The notes under the pieces are model-generated. The model saw only the letters and a program-made list of their open reading frames with translations, was not told the origin of the DNA and did no database searches. From Azadirachta indica (lineage: Eukaryota; Streptophyta; Magnoliopsida; Sapindales; Meliaceae), in assembly GCA_022749755.1 (NCBI GenBank), contig CM040453.1:6036102-6100101 (forward strand): a stretch of DNA of 64,000 nucleotides. The letters are read 5' to 3'. Of this stretch, positions 15,176-26,825 are shown in pieces. Position numbers and translations under genes: made by a program. Position 1 is the first letter of the stretch, and the number at the start of each line of letters is the position of its first letter.

Positions 15176-16619
15176 AGATCATCAAGAGAAAGATGAGATT
15201 AGTGAAAAGAATATGGATAATAATGTGTATAGACAAGAGAAAGACACATTCACTTGTACCCCAACAGATTACACATTGTAAACACATTGTCCTTTTTTAA
15301 TTATCTTTATTACACAATATATTTTATAATGTTATATGTTTTATTGTGAAATTTATGTTTTCATATATATTAAGAAGTATGTCCTTGACCTCTTTTATGA
15401 GTGATAATTAGGTTGTGCTTATACCTTACTGATAAATGCTTAGAACAAAATAACTAGTAAGTTAATATGGCATCAAAACTAGTATGAACTATTTTTGGTT
15501 TATATCTATATCAAGTAGGTGAGTTATATATGTTCGCTGTTATGTGTGTAACTAAGGTCACTATGTATTACATCTTTTATATTTAATAGAATTATGTGAC
15601 ATGATTGAGTGCAGTTCTTGATTAGCTACCTTACAATTTTCCTGTGGTCATATGTTGAATATTTGCACATTGTGTTTTTATTTTATGGCATTCTGAAAAG
15701 CTCTTTTTCCTTGATTTTATACTGTGATGAAATGCATGATTATATTTCTACTGATAATGAATATTTTTAACCTGCTCTGTATCTTTGTTATTGCTTTTAT
15801 AACTCGTCTAAGATTTTGACAGTGATTTGTGTGATGATTAGTGCACTTATTTATTTAATTATATATTAAATTTTACTTCTAGGTTTTGAGATTTCTAGTT
15901 GAAGATTTTAGATAATGAGAAACAAGATATTTAGACATTATTTTGGCAAGCCATTGATATAATGCTATTGATTGCTTGAACTGCAACTTAAAAGAACTTG
16001 GCAGCATTTTTGCATACTATTAAATTGATTATAGCACAACATTGATTTATACCAAAATTTCATGCTTTAAAAAGAAAAAAAGAATATATATATATATATT
16101 GGTATATAATGTATTAATGACATGTACATATACTTAATTCATTTCTAATAATACTTTATTTATTAAAGTAATTATATTAAGATTGGCGATAATAATTATA
16201 ATAATAATTATTATGATGTTCTATTCAACAACTCATTATGAATAAATAAGGCACATAATTTCCTTATTCTTTTAAATGTTTATTTATTTATTTCTAATCT
16301 ATGCATCAGGCATTTTCTCGGAGATTGTAAGTTGTACAATGATATTATATGTCCTTAATTTAGAACATAATCATTAATTAAGGTAGAATAAAATGAATTA
16401 GTTGTGCATTAGTAAAGGCTTGCTTGTTAAATGTTTTCAAATTATTTTCTACATATATAATTGTTAGTTACAATGAGTCTTTGCTCTAAATGATTCTTTT
16501 TCTTTTATTTCTACATTCAAAAGTAATAAAATAAAAGTTGAATTTTAGTAGTATTTCAAATATTATATATATATATATATAGTATGTTGCTAATGTGTTT
16601 TTCTTTAATTTGTCCAGGT
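15176..16619. other. Non-coding interior of the CACTA element
   Basis: AT-rich sequence between the two transposon genes. It contains (TA)n near 16086-16099 and 16564-16581 and a short AATAATTATAAT-rich palindrome near 16190-16215. No coding similarity was seen. Confidence 0.55.
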
Positions 16620-19155
16620 TCACCACCATCGGTGCAATCTACTTGTTGACCTACATGAAGTTTGAAAATAGTAGCATTTGTGAAGTCAAAGGGCCAAATA
16701 GTTATCACTATCTCACCTAAAACATACAAACAGGAGGGCTCATATTGTAGTCAACTTGCTAGTGATTGTGGCGTGATTGTAAGTACTATAGCTCAACTCA
16801 AAATACCATATTATGGTGTAAGATTTCGTGGGAAAAGAGGCTAGATTTATTCAAACGTTTATAGGTAATGAATATCTATTCTAATTTCATTATAGTTGAT
16901 ATTTGTTTTCAACATTTATATATTCATAAACATAAATAAAATTAATGTTATTATTTGTACAGGAATGGTTTATTCTAGATTTAAGACAACGTTCTACGTT
17001 ATTTGGAAGAACTTATGGGAGATAGATACCTGGACCATCGATGCAAGGTGTTGAAGAAGGAGTACAAAAAACATTCACCAATAGAAGCTCAAAGGCATCC
17101 TCCGAAAAATGTATCTGAAAAAGGATTGGCATTACTTATGTGACCTTTGGGAAAATGAGAAGTATGAGGTATGTTTTTTAATTGTAGCTTTATTAACCAT
17201 AAATTATTAGTTCATGAAAATTGGCAAGATTTGTTGGAATTTTTGGTGAGTTATGCATGATAAAAAAAGCTTTTATTTTGCTTAAGATTATATTGCTAAA
17301 CCATAATCGTTTCTATAGTGTATATACAACTTGTGGTCAATTGATAAACCAAATTAGCTTGCTTTGTCTAATTTAAAATTAAAAATTAGTATTGATCCAA
17401 GAATCTACAAAAAAGAGAATTAATTATTTTAACGTATAAAATTTCCAAAAGAAAATGCAAAAGAAAATGTTGGAAGATGCTTTATGTAGTGGGACGGTGC
17501 CTTCACTACTTCCTAATTTATTTGTCTCCTTTTTCCTCTTCCATTTCTTCAACATTAAGTCCTTAAGTAGTAATTATTCAATTAATATTAATGTTAAATT
17601 AGTACACTTCCAAGTTGACTCACTTCTTTCCCTAATATTGCTATATTATTATCATTATTATTTCCTTATATTGTTTTTGGTTTTAATATTGTGAGATTTT
17701 ATATTTTATATTTTTACCAATTCTTATATATATATTATTTGATTATTTTTACTATTTTGTGTTAGCTGAAATTGAAATTGAAATTGAGATCATGTATATC
17801 TTATCATTATCAAAAACTCTATAAACAGTTGTGCCAAGAGATAACCATCCCAATTAGGTCCAAATTCTACGTTCAAAGAACTTGAATATATACATATTTT
17901 TTTTCAATATTTATTGGTTCACATTTCTAAGTCCTTAGACTTATATAGATTCACATGTCGGCATATTATTGAATAAACATTGTTTTCCTAAAATTTGCTG
18001 GAAATTTTGCAGAAAAAAGGTTAAATTATGTTAAATATAAGCTTGACATTTTGAGTGTGCATTTGTTATTTCTCTCTTTGATATATTACAGTTTCTGAGT
18101 GTTGTGTTAGATGATGTGGTTACGGGGAGAGATAGCGGCTTGTTTGGTTATCGAAAGAAAGTAGGACATGGAATTTGATTTTGTTTTGCAATCACGTGTA
18201 GGAAGCAAGGAATGGTTGGACAGCAATTGTTCGTTCACATACTATTAATTGTGAATCTGTGATTGGTTCTAGTATTTTGCTTAGTTAATGATTTGCTTTA
18301 AAAAAAAAAAAAGAAAAATAAGCAAGAGGGTTTGAAAATCATATTTCTTTTTTTTTTTTTATGTTTAATATGGTTGCCTAGTCTCCTATATGCATTTTTA
18401 TTTGCATCCATTTAACTATCCATGCTTGAATTTTACTTTATAAGACTAATTGGCTTCAAGAAAGGTGCCAAAAAATTGTTGAAAATGGGAGAAAACTTTC
18501 ATTCAATCATCGAGCTGGATCGAAACCTTTTTACGCCTATCGAACACAGGTTCTTATTGCGATTTGAAATTTTTTGGTAATAAATTTGTATAGAGCTTGA
18601 TAAACTATTATATTGAATATGTGATTTTTTTAACTTTTTACTGTAATAGAGTGACAATTCCGGTGATTGTTAAAATTTTGCGGATCATTTTTGTGCGATG
18701 CATTCTAATGAAAAAAATGGGTGGATTAATTTGGAAGCAGAAAAGGCGCATGTAAGTTTATTATTTGTTTATTCATTTAAATTAAATTCATTTTTAATTT
18801 TGAAATTATTGGGTTATAATTTAATATATTTTGAAATACGAAAAAATGATGGAGATACAACAATTTTCGCTTGAAGAGGGATCTCAGCCAGTTAGTGATG
18901 AGGAAATTTATCGTTAGGTATTCGGCAATCAATCATGCTATTATAGGGGGCTTGCCAAGCTGAAACGAGCGCGTGATATAGATCAAGATTCTTCCTCCAA
19001 TGATAGATATTTACATGGTGAGTTAGAATCAACTCGACTTGAATTAGAGGGTACAAAATCTGAGTTACAGGATATAAGAACTGAACTGCAAGATACAAAA
19101 TCTAAGTTGCAGGATATAAGATCTCGTTTTGTAATTACTGAAAATATGTTATGAA
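16620..19155 (+). pseudogene. Second CACTA protein remnant (Transposase_24 / TNPA-like)
   Basis: Scattered plus-strand blocks fit the second protein of plant CACTA elements. At about 17105-17165 is KKDWHYLCDLWENEKYE. Near 18500-18545 is an HRAGSKPFYAYR-like block, the place where this family has an H-x-x-G-S-K signature. At 18840-19155 comes a tail reading DEEIYR, then GNQSCYYRGL, and then a coiled coil of near-perfect heptads (LEGTKSE, LQDIRTE, LQDTKSK). Frames are broken by stops and AT-rich gaps. In related elements this protein binds subterminal repeats, which here lie directly downstream. Confidence 0.7.
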
Positions 19156-19439
19156 TTGAAGCATGTTACATCTTTCTTATCAGAGTTAGCACCAAATCGA
19201 TTTCTTCCTTCACATTCTTCTTAGTTGTAATAATATTTTCTTTCATGGATTAATATTTGTGATGATATTTAATTTAATGTGTAATGAATTTCATTTAATC
19301 TTTTAATTTAGTTAATCTTTATGTTTAATATTAATCCATTTAATTTTAATTATTATTGATTAATTAGATTAATATACATAAAATTTATATTATTATGGCA
19401 TCACAAATTAAATATTAGAAATTATATTTCAGCCAACTA

Positions 19440-20211
19440 ATTATTTTCATTACAAATTGAGTTTTAGCAACGACAATATTTGTCGCCTAAAGTTATGTTG
19501 GTTATTTTTAACGATGACAGGTAGTTGTCGCTGAAATCTTTTTACTCTTGAAACATGAAATGGCGACAACAAAAATGTTGTCGCCAAACTTTACTTTAGT
19601 GACAATAGGACCCTATTAGTGACAACATGACGTTGTCGCCAAAAGAATTTTTAGCGACGACATCACTTTGTCGCCAAAAGGCTTTTTAGTAACAGCATCA
19701 CATTGCCACCAAAACACTTTTTAGCGATAACATGATGTCGTTGCCTATAATATATTAGCGTGACAACACGGTATCTCCCAATAGAGATTTTGCGTCGACT
19801 CATGTTGTCGCCAAAAAGTATTTTAACGGCAACATACTGTTGTTGTTAATATGTTATAAGCGATGACAGTATGTTGTCGCTAAAAAGTGTTTTGGCGACA
19901 ACATAGTTAGTTGCTGGTACCTTCTTTAGCGACGATAACATGTCGTTGCCAAAAGTTTGTTTTACCAACTGTATCCTCTTAGGCAACAACTGTATGGCGA
20001 TGACATATTTCGTCGCTGATATGGTTTTTGGCTACAACATTTATATTGTCGCTAATAGTTGTAGTGGCGACATCCACTTATCGTCGCTAAAACCTTTAGC
20101 GATCAGCAATTGGCGACGACATAAATAATGTTGCCAATGCCTTTAGCAACAACGATTTTGACTTTTGGCCATGACTTGTTGTTGTTGCTAAAAATGGTTT
20201 TTGTTGTAGTG
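19440..20211 (+). repeat. CACTA subterminal repeat array and right terminal inverted repeat
   Basis: Dozens of short units of the form GCGACAAC / GTTGTCGC, in both orientations and often paired as small inverted repeats, alternating with TTTTTAGCGAC-type spacers. The array ends at TTTTTGTTGTAGTG (20198-20211), the terminal inverted repeat. Such arrays are the binding sites of the element-encoded TNPA-type protein. Many units carry C-to-T type changes, as expected for methylated, silenced DNA. Confidence 0.85.
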
Positions 20212-20389
20212 TATATTCTTAAACTAGTGTAGGCAGAACTACAAATCGTATATTAAGGTTGTTTACTCATAAAAGGGTTGTTGTTATCGCCAAAAGACTT
20301 GTTATTGATTGCTAAAAATGGATTTTGTATCTTTCTGACGTATTGCCGTAATACCAATGAAATCAATATTTTCTTCTCTGATTTTATCT
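20212..20389 (+). repeat. Copia 5' LTR, right part
   Basis: Continues the LTR after the CACTA insertion; it matches 24865-25014 (GTAGGCAGAACTACAAAT, TTTTGTATCTTTCT). Relative to the 3' LTR it lacks a few bases around ACCCAT and has an extra block of about 44 bases at 20278-20321. Confidence 0.88.
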
Positions 20390-20401
20390 TGGTATCAGAG
20401 C
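20390..20401 (+). other. Copia primer-binding site
   Basis: TGGTATCAGAGC, the complement of the 3' end of plant initiator methionine tRNA, directly after the 5' LTR. It primes minus-strand cDNA synthesis in copia elements and fixes the LTR boundary. Confidence 0.93.
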
Positions 20402-20402
20402 T

Positions 20403-23400
20403 ATGGCTACTATTAACAACAACAAATCAACCTCTTTGAATCCTACTTCATTAACACCATCAATCACCCTTTTTGTGTTTGCAGCACCCATCAAGCTTAT
20501 AAATACAAATTATTTTTTATGGAAGACACAAGTGCTTCCCAATATTAGAGCAAACCATCTTGAAAACTTCATTGATGTCAGCCAAACAATCCTCAAGAGA
20601 ATGCTAGTGAGAGTTGATCAAGATCAAAGTGTAGTTACAACTATCAACCCAAATTACTTAACATGGGAGAGACAAGATCAATCCCTTATGAGCTGGCTGC
20701 TCTCCTCTATGACTGAAGGAGTACTTGGCTTTGTCATGGGATGCATGAGTTCATTTAAATTGTGGACAACTTAATAAAAACATTTTGCTACTCAAACAAC
20801 TGCAAGAACAATGTAATCAGAAGTGTGATTCACAGTACCAGAAAAGATGGTATGTCAATAAATGACTATTATTTCAAAATGAAATCCTTAATTGAGCATC
20901 TTAGGTGTACTAGAAATCAAGTAACAGATAATGAGTTTGTTATATATCTCATGGAGAGACTAGGATTAGAGCCAATGGTGGTTAATATCTCATGGAGGGA
21001 CTAGGATTTATTCAATGCTACTTAGTCATGAAAGTAAAGTGAAGAAGAATATGTCATTTGGAAGTAAAAACCTGACATCAAATCCAACTGCCAATTATGT
21101 GCAAAGTAATAACTACAATTTCCAAAGGAAAGGTTAGTTTGGAGGACCAAATTAGAGTCAGTTTGCTGGCCATTCTAACCGCTTTGGTGGAAACCTACAA
21201 AGCAAAGGCAAGGAAAGAAGTCTTAAAGATGAAGGAAGCAAACCCACATGCCAAATTTGTTTCAGAATAGGGCATGAGGCCTACAGGTGTTGGTACAAGT
21301 TTACCAAAAAATTTTTTCCAAAACCTGGTGTAAAAAACACTTAAAGACAAGCTTGCGTTGTTATACCAGAAACCATTACAAACCCTTCTTAATATTTGGA
21401 TAGTGGCGCAAACAGTTATGTCATAAACAGTTTGGCAAATCTGACCATTGGAGTATATACAAGGGCAAGGACCAACTTGTAGTAAGTAATGGAAACAAAT
21501 TACTTATCTCTTATACTGGACACATAACCCTACCCACACTGCCCACATGTTCTGTATGTGCCGCAATGACCTAGAATTTGATTAGGATATCCAAGTTAAT
21601 TGAAGATAACAATGTTAACATAATCTTTGATAAACATTTGTGTCTTATCAAAGACAAACCATAAGGGAGGATTCTGGTGCGAGGAGTAGCTAGAGATGGC
21701 CTTTATCAATTGCTGCTTTCCTTTTCAAGTCAAAACATATACCCCATTTCAGCTTTTATTCTTCAAAAAAAATAAACAATGTCCAAAAGTCCTATATCAA
21801 TGGTCTCTGTTGTGTCAAATGTCTTTGAAAATTTTAGCAATAAAATAAGTGTAAACAATGGCTGGAATGCATGGCATAGGAGGTTAGGTCATCTTCATTA
21901 CCAATGTCTTAAGAATAGTTTATCAAATTATACATCTTTGAATATCAATGAGAAATCAACTCTTTCATTTTACAAAGTTTTTTAATTTGGAAAACTTCAC
22001 AGATTAAACTTCAAAACTATAGAAGTTAAAACCACAGAACCATTCCAAGTTGTACATACTAACCTATAGGGACTTGCACCAGTGGCCTCAAACCAAGGCT
22101 ACAAATATTATATAGCCTTTGTTGATGACAAAACCTCACTCACTTGGATCTACCCATTGACCAACAAAGGAGAAACACTAACAACCTTTAAAACATTCAA
22201 AAAGCAAGTTGAAACCATGCTTGATAAAAGAATTAAGACTCTGCAATGTGATATGGATAGAGAATGTAGAGTTTTTGAACCTTACCTCAGAGGAGAAGGA
22301 GTAGAAATAAGATATTTATGCCCCTATACTCACTATCAAAATGGGAAAGTAAAGAAGAAACACAAACATCTTGTAGAGACAGGCTTGACATTGCTTGCAC
22401 AAGCTAGCATGCCTTTACAGTTTTGATGTTAAGCCTTTAGTAATGCCATCTATCTCATTAATAGACTTGTGACACCACTTCTTAAGCAAATGTCACCATT
22501 CCAAGCCATGTTCAATATCAAACTGATTACTCTATGATTAAAGTGTTTAGCTGTGAATGTTATCCTTTCCTTAGACCTTACAATAATTATAAATTTGAAT
22601 TTTATACCTCAAAATATATATTCTTGGGATTGAGTATTCTTCATAAAGGTTATTTGTGCCTGTATTATTCAGGTAGGGTATATGTTGCTAGACATGTAGC
22701 ATTTAATGAAAGCTCTTTTCCTTTTGAAAATGACTTCAATTTAACAAATACTCAAACACACAAGTCAATTGAGTCTTTGAATCTTATGTCAATTTCACAC
22801 AATTTCCTTTCAAATAGGTATACATGAAAGTAATTAAGAAGCAACTAATAGCAGGTCATATTTAGAAACTCCTACAATAACAGATACATCTTCTCAGAAC
22901 CTGGAGGAAATTGCCTTGCGTACTTCCAACATAGACACAGGCTTACCCATTAACCCTATTACTCATTCTGAAATGCCAACAAAAATACCTCTACCACAAA
23001 CGCCTTAGCCTCCTCAAAGCCTTCTTCCCATTTATCCTATGATCACAAAAGCAAAGGCTAGAATTTTTAAGCCTAAAGTACTAGTCAGCACAATTTTAGA
23101 GCTGCTACAACAGAAACATCAGTAGATGTCAAAGTAGCTCTAACAAATATCAAATGGACTCAAGCCATAAAAGAGGAGTTAAATGCCCTTAAAGAAAACA
23201 AAAAATGGAATCTGTACCTTATGATCTTAGAATAAGGCTGGTTGGAAACAAATGGGTGTTTCAAGTAAAGAAGAACGCAGATGGTACAATATCAAGGTTT
23301 AAAGCAAGGCTTATGGCAAAGGGATTTCATCAAACCCTTAGTTTGGACTATAGTGAAACTATAGTCTTGTGGTTAAAGCATCAACCATTAGGATTATTTT

Positions 23401-24600
23401 AAGTTTGGCGGTAACCAACAAATGGTAACTGAGGAAAGTATATATGAACAATGCCTTTTTGAATGGAGAACTAACAAAAACAATATTTATGACACAACCA
23501 AAAGGATTGATCCTACCAAGCCTGATTATGTGTGTGAACTTAAGAAGGCACTATACGGACTTAAACAAGCGCCTGGAGCATAGTTTGAAAAATTGAAAGG
23601 TGCTTTGAAAAGTTAGGGTTTTAGTGGATGAAAATGTGACACTTCATTATCTTTCAAAAGAATCAAAGATGACATGGTGATTGTATTAATCTATGTAGAT
23701 GACATTATAGTCACTGAAAGTAGCTCTACACAAATAGAAGAAATAGTGTTGAAAATGCATCAAGCTTTTGCCTTGAAGGATCTCGAAGAACTACACTTCT
23801 TCTTAGGGATTCAAGTGACTAGATCCAACACCAAGCTCACTCTTTCTCAGGCAAAGTATATCTTTGACTTATTGGATAGAGTTAGTATATGAAGGCGAGT
23901 AAAGGAACAAAACACTCTATTGGTCTTAGGTGAGAAATTGACTAAAAGTAAAAGTGAGTCTTTTAGAGATCCCACAGTATACAGAAATGTAATAAGAGCC
24001 CTACAATATGCTACACTAACAAGACATGAGTTGGCTTTTGATGTAAAAAAGCTCAGCCAATTTATGTCAAATCCTTTGTTGCCACATTGGATTACTTGTA
24101 AAAGAGTGTTAAGATACCTAAAAAACACAGCAAATCATGGATTACAATTTTATACTTTAGGTGACAACAACTTAGTTGGTTATTGTGATGCAGACTAGGG
24201 TTCCAATGTAAATGACAGAAAATCAATTAGCGGCTATTGCATCTATCTAAAGGACAATCTAGTTTCTTGAAGCTTAAAGAAGCAACAAGTTGTAGTTAGA
24301 TCAAGTGTTGAATCGAAGTACAGGGCAATGGCTCACACATGTGCAAAGACTACCTGGATAACATCTTTTCTTAGTAAACTAAGTTTGTCTTTGTCAACAG
24401 CACCCACTATTTAAAGTGATAGCATCAGTGCAGCAGCGATGGTAGCGAATCTAGTATTCCATGCTCGAACTAAACATATAGAGATGGACATACACTTCAC
24501 TAGGGACAAGGCAGCAGCAGGAGAAATCAACATAAGCTACATTCCAAGTGATGAAAAAGTAGTAGACATTTTCACCAAAGCCTTGATTTAAGAGAAGTTC
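20403..24600 (+). pseudogene. Copia gag-pol remnant
   Basis: Plus-strand polyprotein remains. gag starts with ATG at 20403, two bases past the primer site, and has the NYFLWKTQ and WLLSSM features of plant copia gag. A CX2CX4HX4C zinc knuckle lies at 21249-21290, and the aspartic protease motif DSGA at about 21399-21410. A GAG-pre-integrase block (WHRRLGHLH) lies near 21870, the integrase core near 22080-22430, and reverse transcriptase at about 23130-23900 with YVDD at 23692-23703. An RNase H part at about 24150-24560 is read across stops. Premature stops and frameshifts occur in every part, so the copy is inactive. Confidence 0.9.
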
Positions 24601-24644
24601 AACTATTTTAGAGACAAAATTATGGTCACAGATGGAACCTTAAG

Positions 24645-24656
24645 CTTGAGGGAGGA
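24645..24656 (+). other. Copia polypurine tract
   Basis: CTTGAGGGAGGA immediately upstream of the 3' LTR, the plus-strand priming site typical of copia elements. Confidence 0.85.
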
Positions 24657-25014
24657 TATTGAAAATATTGATTTCATGGAAGCTTTTAGGCCTCTAAGTC
24701 AAGCCCAAGTCCTAGCCCAAAAAGAAGCAAGAGTCAATATCACACACTCTATAGAAAAAGACAAGAAAATGAGTGGACTGTACCTGTGCAAAACAAGCCT
24801 CAAAAGTGATGAAGGACACTATAGAAAGAATGATTTAAAATGTGTTTTCTATGGTGATGATAGTATTACATTCTTAGACTAATGTAGGCAGAACTACAAA
24901 TTGTTTATTAGGGTTGTTTACTCATTTTACCCATATAAAAGGGTAAGTTTTGTATCTTTCTAATGTGTTGCCATAATAGCAATAAAATCAACCATTTCTT
25001 CTTTCATTTTAACT
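24657..25014 (+). repeat. Copia 3' LTR
   Basis: A 358-bp LTR that aligns with the split 5' LTR (391 bp without the CACTA insert). It starts TATTGAAAA where the 5' LTR has TGTTGAAAA. The two LTRs differ at many positions by eye, so the insertion is not recent. Confidence 0.88.
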
Positions 25015-25992
25015 CACAAAACATATGGATCTCATATTCGTCCTGAATATTATTCAATTAATAATTCATCATAATTATAAACTTATTCAACGTTCACTGT
25101 AAAAACCACTTGGATCGAATGTTGATTATCTGACCAAGTTATTGAACCAAAATTGTAGCTTGTCAAAGCTTGCGTGCCATCAAAGGAAACTCTAAATGAC
25201 AACCTTCTGATACCTTCAACAAATACAAGCTTTCGAGGAAATACCTTCACTAATAATCCTGATAAAGCATTCACCTTGGAAATAATGTATGTAGAATTTG
25301 ACGATCCAACATTGGTCACCGTTCTTCTGACAATTCTACCAGCTCTATGGCAATCAAGCTTGCTTATAGAGATTGATGGATAGTTAATATTGGTGATGAG
25401 TTTGTTTGTAGATTTCTTTGGATAGTTAAATTTTGTGCCTGTCATAAGTTGAATATTTTTCTTCGAATACCCAAAGTAACAAAGGAACTGAAGGTAATCT
25501 TTTGTTGATGTTTCGAATACTAATCCTGGATTGAGAGCTCTAAGTGGTTTAATTTCTCCAGCTCCCATCTCGTGTGGATTTGCATAGTTGCGTGAGCTAT
25601 TTGTAATGAGCTTCCCTGTGTTATCATAAACGGTAGCTGCATATATGAAAAGCGTGCAGGTTAGATAAATCTTTATAAGGCAAAACCATGACGCATTGTT
25701 AATTATCATTTATATAAGTACTGAAGAAGAGCCCGTACATGGAATAAGCTTTAGTTTGGCTTTTAAATGTATGTACCTGTAGTCATAAGAGCTGATTTGA
25801 TCATGGAATAAATCCATTTAGGGCGCGCTGATTTGATGACTGCAGCTACTCCACTTACATGTGGGCAAGACATAGATGTCCCAGAGTCTAAGGCATGTGC
25901 GGCTGGCTTCTCTCCTGTTGGAATACCCCCAAGTAATTCCTTTGATTTTGGAACTGTTGCAGCTAAAATGGCAACTCCTGGAACCGTAATAT

Positions 25993-26825
25993 TATTGGAT
26001 TGGGTTTCCTCCTATTTGGAGATGACCCAAATTTTCTCTTCAATAGTAACTAAACCCAATTAACTCAAAGACATTTTAGTCTTTTCTCAAGTAGGGTTTA
26101 GTATTTTTTTTTTTGTTGCAACATATATATATATGAGTTAAGAAGAGAGAGGTGGGCACTATTCACCGTCTAGAGAGAGAGAGGCGGCACTGTTCATCGC
26201 CTAGAGAGAGAAAGTACTGTTTATCGTATAGAGGCGGTTACTGTTCATCATCTAGAGAGAAACAGAACAGTAAATTTAGGACAGTTTTGATCAAGTGGCT
26301 AATCGGAGATCGATTCGTGGTCCGATTGAGCTGAAATTTTATCAGCAGCTTCCTAATTCAGAGGAGTAAATTCTAAACGGTGGAGATCAGATTTAGAGCT
26401 CCTTTTACTCTAAACTTCGTGATTGAAAGTTAGGCCACCATTATGGTGATGTTTTTTCTTGAACTCTCCCTAATTTTTTTGTGAAACTTGATTGTTTGCC
26501 AAAATTGTGTGATCTTGAGAATATTGTGGATGTGTACCTCTAGTTTTAACTAGAGAGAAATTGTGTATTCCCATTATTTGATTATAGTGGAGATTTTTCG
26601 GGTGGACTACGGTCCCGTGGTTTTTACTCCTTTCATTGGGGAGGTTTTTTACGTTAAAATTGATTGTGTTATCGTTATTTTGTTGATGATGTGGTTGCTG
26701 TTCAAGAATTGATTTTGTGCCAAAGATTGTTGCTCTATTTGTTTGTTTCCTATTAGGTTCACGCAAGAGGGGATAAGGTAATTATTGTGCTTCCGCAAAT
26801 AGGTTTATATTAGTTTATCCCAACA
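25993..26825 (+). mobile_element. Solo LTR of a copia-type retrotransposon in a protease exon
   Basis: An 833-bp insertion flanked by perfect 5-bp direct repeats AATAT (25988-25992 and 26826-26830). It starts TATTGGATTGGG and ends TTTATCCCAACA, consistent with eroded TGTTGGG/CCCAACA LTR ends. Near the 3' end are blocks typical of copia LTRs (CCCGTGGTTTTTACTCC, GTTTTTTACGTTAAAATTG). No internal genes, primer site or second LTR are present, so recombination between LTRs removed the rest. It is unrelated in sequence to the copia LTRs at 9883 and 24657. Confidence 0.88.
26158..26275 (+). repeat. Imperfect short tandem repeat inside the solo LTR
   Basis: Four degenerate units of roughly 24-30 bases, each starting ACTRTTYAYCR and followed by a CTAGAGAGAGA-like block. 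Confidence 0.75.

Larger units (their letters stand above)
10096..20211 (+). mobile_element. Decayed CACTA (En/Spm) DNA transposon nested in the copia LTR
   Basis: A stretch of about 10.1 kb interrupts the 5' LTR at one point; LTR homology resumes immediately after it with a candidate 3-bp target duplication TAT (10093-10095 and 20212-20214). The right end reads TTTTTGTTGTAGTG, the inverse of the CACTAC-type terminus of plant CACTA elements, and is preceded by an array of subterminal motifs. Two coding remnants follow the family order: a TNP2-type transposase (11816-15175) and a second Transposase_24/TNPA-type protein (about 16620-19155). The left terminus shows no CACTA motif or subterminal array, so it is lost or altered. 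All reading frames are broken. Confidence 0.85.
9883..25014 (+). mobile_element. Degenerate Ty1/copia LTR retrotransposon with nested CACTA insertion
   Basis: Two related LTRs (9883-10095 plus 20212-20389; 24657-25014) enclose, in plus-strand order, a primer-binding site, gag, protease, integrase, reverse transcriptase and RNase H remnants, and a polypurine tract. The order integrase before reverse transcriptase is diagnostic of copia. Imperfect 5-bp flanks CGCAA (9878-9882) and CACAA (25015-25019) look like the target duplication. The coding region has many stops and frameshifts, so it cannot move by itself. It lies in the spacer between subtilase copies A and B. The internal region without the CACTA insert is about 4.3 kb, near the usual copia size. 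Confidence 0.92.

Noticed and set aside
17455..17694. Open frame in the CACTA interior with a hydrophobic translation
   Set aside because: AT-rich sequence yields Phe/Leu/Tyr-rich translations by chance; no homology or flanking signals.
19440..20200. Possible CRISPR-like or satellite repeat array
   Set aside because: Spacing is irregular, units occur in both orientations and the array ends in a CACTA terminal repeat; this is a transposon subterminal region in a plant genome.
26470..26766. 98-codon minus-strand open frame inside the solo LTR
   Set aside because: It lies wholly within the LTR, has no recognisable domain, and LTRs of this type are non-coding.
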